From: Acanthosepion esculentum
Lineage: Eukaryota > Mollusca > Cephalopoda > Sepiida > Sepiidae
NCBI GenBank assembly: GCA_964036315.1
Contig: OZ038498.1
Span: 9,199,861 to 9,263,860, forward strand
Length of the DNA stretch: 64,000 nt
Direction: 5' to 3'
Position numbers and translations under genes: made by a program
The notes under the pieces: model-generated
The model's input: only the letters and a program-made list of their open reading frames with translations
What the model was told of the DNA's origin: nothing
Databases searched by the model: none
In this document: in pieces, positions 58,116-64,000 of the stretch
Numbering within the stretch: position 1 is the first letter of the stretch
Layout of the letters: each line of letters begins with the position of its first letter

Positions 58116-58153
58116 AATATAACATGTTTGAATTAATTCTTGCTGTTTTAATA

Positions 58154-58154
<1 letters not shown>

Positions 58155-58187
<33 letters not shown>

Positions 58188-58298
58188 TTGCGTTGATTTG
58201 AGTATGTGACACTGGGTTTCACGCCCTTTGCGATCATCAGAGTTTGTTTCACGATCGCAAAGGCCGTGAAACCCAGAGTTACAAACCCACATCAATCC
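58155..58298. mobile_element. Fold-back element F with (TA)n
   Basis: (TA)n at 58155-58185; arms 58187-58235 and 58253-58298 are reverse complements (CGCCCTTTGCGATC against GATCGCAAAGGCCG). Confidence 0.7.
58201..58245 (-). ncRNA. Hammerhead candidate F
   Basis: Minus strand: CTGATGA (58240-58234), T, stem II CGC/GCG with AAAGG loop, T, GAAA (58220-58217), C-CCAGT-G, TC (58209-58208). Segment lengths are identical to candidate C. Stem I does not pair, so it may be inactive. Confidence 0.45.
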
Positions 58299-58653
58299 AA
58301 CTAAATATGTTAGCTCTATCACTGATATTGAGAGCTTTCCCACAAGTACTGCGCATATATAATATATAAATAGTATATCTAAAAATTTCATATATATTTT
58401 GCTTTACTTAACGTATTGGGTGGGCACTCTTCGTTTTAACTTATAACTCGCTAGGTTTTTTTTTCTTTGGATCAGAAATTTAAGGTACTGGACGATTTCT
58501 TTCGGCCTATTCGGAGATTTCTGACTCTTTCTTTTTTTTCCATTTTTTCTCGAGTGACAATTTATTTGAAAATTTTGCTATACAGGTTTTTTCATCCACC
58601 GAGTTTAAATAGATTTACATTAAATACATATTTATATTTATATAAATGCACAT

Positions 58654-58654
<1 letters not shown>

Positions 58655-58727
<73 letters not shown>

Positions 58728-58767
58728 CACACACGTGTGTGTGATGGTCAAAAAATAAATGCACATT

Positions 58768-58819
<52 letters not shown>

Positions 58820-58870
58820 ATATGTATATACTCACACGTGTGTGTGATGGTCAAAACATAAATGCACATT

Positions 58871-58945
<75 letters not shown>

Positions 58946-58960
58946 CTCACACGTGTGTGT
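58655..58960. repeat. (CA)n, (TA)n and a repeated CACACGTGTGTG block
   Basis: Three units of CACACGTGTGTGTGATGGTCAAA followed by a TAAATGCACATTATACA block and TA tract, about 102-115 bp apart (near 58730, 58832 and 58948). Confidence 0.9.
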
Positions 58961-58974
58961 GATGGTCAAAAAGT

Positions 58975-59900
58975 TGTTGACCCGATGACGTTTATTTAAA
59001 CGAATCTAAAGTTATTGGTTTCCTGTCAAAACAGTTTTAAAGGATTGGTGTCGTTTAAACTGTTGCAGCTGTCCGCCATTACTGAGTAAATTAGATTTTT
59101 TGTTTTTCTATCTATTACAAAATTTGTAGATAGCATCGTCGCAGACTATCTAGTAAACAAGTTAATCATTCTTTTTCTTTTCATTTGTTATGTATTTGCA
59201 GACACGATTCAAATATTCGAAGCTATCAACGAATCGGAAGAGTTTAGGCAACTCTTTTTTAAAAATCCTCGAGACCCGTTTTGTATCCATTTGCGTGCTT
59301 ATAACATATTTCATATTGAAACAACAATTCACATCGTTATCTAATCCGATCATTGCATGGACGCTGAAATCTTTGTTTAGTTTTTCGACAATCTTAAGAA
59401 ATTAACGAATTTTTTTATTTATTGTCCGACATTTCTTATTAGTATATATGTTATATTTAGTGTCTGGGTAGACATCTTTCTTTTTATATAATTGCTGTTT
59501 ACAGGCCTGGTTTTGCGTGTCTTTAATAAGGAAAACGTGCTCTTCGGAAAGTTTTAAGCCTTCGTTCCCCTTATTTAACCCGGCGTGTTTTTTAGAGCGT
59601 TCAGCCACGAAGGACTCACAAGGCGAAGCAAAACTCAGTTACCCTAATGAAGAAAAACAAATCTCTCGGTAAGATCTCATCGAAAGCCACATCTGTTAAC
59701 TTTATTTTCGTAACCGAAATGTAAACAAAATAATTTCAAAGGAATTAATGGATTTTCGTTCTAATCCGATATTATTCCTTAATAACGTTAGATTTGGTGT
59801 ATATACGTGTTAGAGCAGACATTTCTGTTTTAATTTATGAGTTCTACCGGGCATTCGAGTGTCTTAATAAAGGAAGTATATATGTCTGTCCGTTTAACAT
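58975..59900. other. No recognised feature
   Basis: A 68-codon minus frame at 59402-59608 is Lys-rich and matches nothing I know. Confidence 0.4.
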
Positions 59901-59902
59901 CT

Positions 59903-60330
59903 ACAGTGGGAGAAACACATACAAATCTTTAATTTATTGTATTTCCAACCAATGAATAAACATATTTTTCATATAATTAGCTGTATACAGATGTATGATA
60001 ACTAAATAAGCATAGAAAATAGAAAAAAAGTTAGATATAATCCATTTTAATGGGTGAAAAAATATTCGTACAATACAAGAAAGAATACATAATCTTCATT
60101 TAACACTTGGTAGAATAGCCATTATTCACTTCTACGGCAACTAACATCCTCTTGTAGTTTTCAAATAATGATTTGCAAATTTTAGTTGGTATTTTATTCC
60201 ATTCTTCTTCGTATATGGCGTTCAGATCCGGGATGTTTGTTGGAGCTCTCGACTGGATTTGGATTATCAAATAACGCCACAGTTTCTCGATTGGATTTAA
60301 ATCTGTGGACTGATATTTCTCTGCAATCAA
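59903..60330 (-). pseudogene. Tc1-like element, transposase C-terminus
   Basis: A CTACAGTGGGAGAAACACA end (59903) is typical of Tc1 termini. 60100-60310 on the minus strand encodes STDLNPIEKLWRYL, LNAIYEEEWNKIP and VEVNNGYSTKC with a stop, the last acidic motif and C-terminus. The rest is missing. Confidence 0.8.
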
Positions 60331-60766
60331 CACTGTGTCATCTGCAAATGTTATGTTACGATAAAGGCCGCCAAAAAAAGAATCTTCGTAGCACTCTTTC
60401 TAATTATAATTTCCTCGTTTTCTTTTTCATTCATTCTCTTAGTTTTCTTACGTGTATCTACATTGCTCTTTTTTCTTTGTTTTTCACTCTAGCTACCGTG
60501 CGTTGACACGAAGATAAGCGTTATATACCGTGTCCTATAATAGATTAATATAAATATTACGAATAAATGGAGCATAAAAGGGGGAATAACTGTGATGTCC
60601 TCTGAACTTGTGAGATAAAAGAACTGTATTTTAATGATGGGCAGATCTTCGTTTTGTCAATTCAAAGATTTACTATTCCAACGAAAACATTAATAATAAA
60701 AATCGAGTTTAGCGTCTTTAAAGTACTACATATTCCAGATGAGACATAAATACGAACAAATACAAG

Positions 60767-60771
<5 letters not shown>
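60331..60771. other. No recognised feature
   Basis: May include further degraded Tc1 sequence (60310-60540), not resolvable by eye. Confidence 0.35.

Positions 60772-60825
<54 letters not shown>
60772..60825. repeat. (TA)n microsatellite
   Basis: TA tract followed by TTATAATTATAATTA. Confidence 0.95.
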
Positions 60826-60831
<6 letters not shown>

Positions 60832-61200
60832 TATAATTATTTTTAAAAATATGATTCCTTCGCTACATAAAAGTTGTCATGTTTCAAAAACAAAAGCTGA
60901 AAACTTCAATATAATTATTAGAATTAAATTGAATTAAAATACCAAGCTCTGTTTCATCTTCAAGCGAAATTTATGGAAAAACTAATTTTGAAATTTGTGT
61001 GTCTTTATAAGCATATTCATTCGTAAAATTAATTACTATGGAAACGGCTAGAGCAATTATTTAAATAAGGGGCGTATGGGTTAACAATTTGTATCAACAT
61101 TAGGCTCTATTTTTGTATCGAGCACTGCTTTTTTAAAAATAAAAACAAAAATACTAAAGAACTTCGTATTATTTACCTAACGAGTTCTTCCTATTTTCTA
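60826..61200. other. No recognised feature
   Basis: AT-rich. Confidence 0.45.
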
Positions 61201-61206
61201 CATATT

Positions 61207-61209
61207 TGA

Positions 61210-61272
<63 letters not shown>
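61207..61272. repeat. (CA)n-(TA)n microsatellite
   Basis: CA tract then TA tract, cutting off the mariner coding sequence. Confidence 0.95.
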
Positions 61273-61273
<1 letters not shown>

Positions 61274-61600
61274 GAGTTTGTCCCGACAGATAAGCTCAAA
61301 GTCCTTGCAATGTCCTCCACTGTCACCCTTCTGTCAGACTGAATGAGGTCATTGCCTGATTCGATCAACTCAGGAGACCTCACTTCTGTAGGCCTCCCAG
61401 GCCTGTCTTCATCCTCAACACTGCTCCGTCCTTCTTTAAACAATTTAGCCCACTTGTAGACATTTTTTGACTGAAACATGTGGCACCATACACAGTTGAC
61501 ATTCTCCTATGAATTTCAACTGGTTTGCACCCTTCAGCAACCAAAAACTTGATAACTGACCGCTGTTCAATCCTGGAACATGCTTCTTGGTCGGCCATCT
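61273..61600 (-). pseudogene. mariner-like transposase N-terminus
   Basis: Minus strand from 61598: MADQEACSRIEQRSVIKFLVAEG, KPVEIHRRMSTVYG, then after one frameshift KNVYKWAKLFKEGR, RPGRPTEVRSPELIE and DRRVTVEDIARTLSLSVG. This is the paired HTH DNA-binding region of mariner transposases (as in SETMAR-type proteins). The catalytic domain is lost at the microsatellite. Confidence 0.8.
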
Positions 61601-61719
61601 TTGTTAATCGCCAAAACTCTCAAAGTTTTTTAATCTGCCAAAAAAATTAAATCCATGTGAAAAAGAAGTAAAACAAACAAAATAAATATATAGAGTAAGC
61701 TTCTATCTGTATTAGAAGT

Positions 61720-63801
61720 TCTTATAGCGAAAAATTCACCTTATTTATTGAATGACCCTCGTAGACATCTTCTCCATCAACTTTGGCAATTAACTCCAAA
61801 GTTGATGGTTCTAAAATATATCTGGACGATGAATCAATGAAATTTTCACTGGCATTTGAGACTCTCCCCTCTCTCAGAGTTAGCAAGTTTTCAACAAATT
61901 GATTTGATGTTATATCTCTATAGAGGTATGCTCTCATATTAGCTCTCAATTTTAGGATCTTTATGTGTATTTATAACATAGATGATATCAATGACGCTCG
62001 AATTTCTTTCTGTCCTATTACTTTTTGGAATGACAGGGGGGATTTGTCTAAAGTCTCCAGACAGAAGCACAGGTATTCCACCCATCAGAGAATCATTGTG
62101 CCTAGTGTCCCTTAGTGTTCTATCCAATGCTTCAAAAGCTCTCTTACGGTTCACAGAGCATTCACCGCAAACAATCAAGTAACACCTTTTGATAAGTTGC
62201 GCAATTCCAGAATTATTTGTTATAATTGCACATAGGGTTTTCATTCCTGTTCAGGTCCAGTTGAAGTGTAATTCCAGGTAATATTGTAGCAACAACTATA
62301 AGGGCAATACGCTTTTGACTTCTTAACTTGGCCAATAGTAAAATAGTAACAAATGTTTTTCCTGTTCCACCAGGTGTACCTAGGAAGAATGTTTCACCTT
62401 TCTGATATCTACCAACATCTATAATTGTGTCAAAAGCTATTTTCTAGTCAGGTAGAAGCTTTTTTTTAAATTTTCTTATATGTATCTTACCAATGAAGAT
62501 ATATCATATGCAGTTTCTCTGACCAATTCTCATATTAACGCATTCCTATTTCCTCTTGCTGTCTTTGGAAGTCTGTAGATAACTTCTTCCTATGGCTATG
62601 ATTCCATTCTCAATGTCGATCAATGCTTTATTGTACATTTCATCATTGTAAGAAACCTCAATATCTGATAACTGGACTCATGTCCTTGTGTTTATCCAAA
62701 AGCCCTAACGGATCATTTATTCTACTACGTTTAAATGAGGATGAAAAAAGAGCACTAAGAATTTTTGCACTCTGAGATACAGATTCTTCTGTAAAAAGTG
62801 CATCATCTTACAACTAACCATGTTTGAAGCAAGCTTCTCTACATGTTGAGAACACAGTTCCGTTAACGGTATGGATATATTCAAATGAAGTTGAGCCTTT
62901 GACATCATCCAAACATCATCGTGAGAAAGAAAATTTCTTGTTGTTTGGGATTTACAGTATACAATCTCCAAAGAGAACTATGTTTGAAAAACCATGTACT
63001 GGTTGACCCCTTTTTCGTCTGTTCCAGCTGCCATTTTGAAAGGTGTAATATGATGATAAAAGATTGTCTTAGCAAAAAGGTCTCTTGCACAAAGCTTGAA
63101 GAAACTCTAAGTGTAACTTCTCTCGGTGTTCAGATTTGATGAGCTACATTTGCCTCAGGGAATTAAACTCTTTACCCACTTTTTAAATAAGCATCTAGTG
63201 GCTGGACTGTTGGACATTGTACATGAATGGGAAATCAAAGTCTCCTCCAAATCGCTACTAATGTTGCGACCTTGCTTGTACATTTTTACTTCTCTTCTGT
63301 TAAATGTTTGCTTTTGTCCGTTTTCGCTCACATTGATTGTTTCTTGTAAATCAAACATTGCTGCATTTAATTCTTTGTTGACATATTTGCAGACATTTGA
63401 CTTTACTGAGTTACACAACTCAACATTGATGTGGTTATCAAAGGTTTTCAAGAGTAGGGGATTGTATGGAACTATCCATATGTTGTCATTTAAAATTGGA
63501 TTTTGTTCTGATCCAATTACTACTTCAAAGCTGCAATCATATGGCTTTCTTCTTCTATGAAAAGGATAACATTATTCTCCTACTTGTGCTTCCTTTAAGA
63601 AACTTCTTGGATAATGATTAGTGCACTTCTTATCAACCATACAGTGAGAATTTCTGTTCCTATCACCACGGCGACCATTTGAGTTTTAAGAGTATCATGA
63701 ACCTTTTTGTCTTTTGTAGGTTGTGGCAGTTCCAACTGATGAGAATTTTCACCATGAACTATAACAAAATGTGGACATGAAAAAGACCTCATTTTTGCCA
63801 C
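61720..63801 (-). pseudogene. Helitron Rep-helicase, fragmented
   Basis: Minus strand, in order: SHCMVDKKCTNHYPRSF and NIWIVPYNPLLL (Helitron-like N/Rep region, 63650-63430), NHINVELCNSV and CKYVNKELNAAMFDLQ (63440-63360), a linker, then the PIF1-type helicase: ETFFLGTPGGTGKTFV (Walker A, 62354-62385), ECSVNRKRAFEALDRTL and GGIPVLLSGDFRQIPPV (62130-62020), and ANMRAYLYRD through NLLTLREGRVSNA (61940-61850). Stops and frameshifts throughout. It ends abruptly before the mariner fragment; no 3' CTRR hairpin seen. Confidence 0.85.
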
Positions 63802-63802
63802 T

Positions 63803-64000
63803 CAAATGTATACATGTAGCATCTTACACGCAAATGTATACATGTAGCAACTAACACTCAAATATATATATGTATAATCTTACATTCAAATGTACACATG
63901 TATCTTACATTCAAACGTATACATATAGCATCTTACACTCAAATGTATACATGTAGCAACTTAAACTCAAATGTATACATGTAGCATCTTACACTCAAAT
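63803..64000. repeat. Edge minisatellite, ~29-bp unit
   Basis: Units of about 20-30 bp built on ACTCAAATGTATACATGTAG plus CATCTTAC repeat seven times and run off the window end, so the full length is unknown. Confidence 0.9.

Overview
This window is animal nuclear DNA, AT-rich and packed with (TA)n microsatellites and decayed transposable elements. The mix points to a mollusc, most likely an octopus-like cephalopod: many Penelope-like elements (PLEs), tRNA-derived SINEs, Jockey/CR1-type and RTE-type LINEs, Tc1/mariner, hAT and Helitron remnants, and very long (TA)n tracts. That assignment is inference; no sequence here proves the species. Nothing looks bacterial, and there is no complete host gene.

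Host gene: two exons on the minus strand fit together as the start of an acid (lysosomal/gastric-type) lipase gene. Exon 1 (13694-13843) carries a signal peptide and ends in NDPDINMKA. Exon 2 (6132-6330) begins CELAKARGF and contains the DGYILTLHRIP and LLLQHGF blocks. Both splice junctions are phase 0 and the 7.36-kb intron between them has canonical ends. A TATA box lies upstream of exon 1. Later exons, with the catalytic Ser/Asp/His, are not visible and would lie beyond coordinate 1. Intron 1 holds a Tc1 element that was itself split by a LINE, a PLE fragment, a SINE pair and satellites.

Mobile layer, left to right: fold-back PLE-type elements (0.2-2.1 kb); LINE-A and unclassified repeats (2.9-4.5 kb); the lipase 5' end with nested TEs (6-14 kb); fold-backs and a GIY-YIG PLE (14.2-16 kb); a long internally deleted LINE-A (16.4-19 kb); mostly unrecognised DNA with one long-TIR element (19.5-28.3 kb); a hAT transposase with few lesions (28.3-29.8 kb); minisatellites, T3 repeats, LINE-B and mariner (30-39.7 kb); the best-preserved PLE, with YVDD reverse transcriptase and GIY-YIG (39.8-41.5 kb); LINE-B/SINE nesting, a 98-bp tandem array and a 169-bp tandem array (42-45.9 kb); a 5S rRNA-derived sequence followed by LINE-A (47.6-48.8 kb); a tandem SINE tetramer with a target-site duplication (49.9-50.6 kb); more fold-backs, a Tc1, and a PLE hit by a solo LTR (51-58 kb); and Tc1, mariner and Helitron remnants running into an edge minisatellite (59.9-64 kb).

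The most striking signal is recurrent. At least eight loci carry sequences matching the hammerhead ribozyme core (CTGANGA, stem II, GAAA, short stem III, TH cleavage site), nearly all in head-to-head inverted repeats flanked by (TA)n, and one at the 3' end of a GIY-YIG PLE. Three (496-530 with its inverted twin 249-283, 1479-1521, and 37064-37104) keep the full core plus a pairing stem I. Hammerheads in PLEs are established knowledge; the variety of families and their inverted-pair arrangement in one window is the part worth testing.
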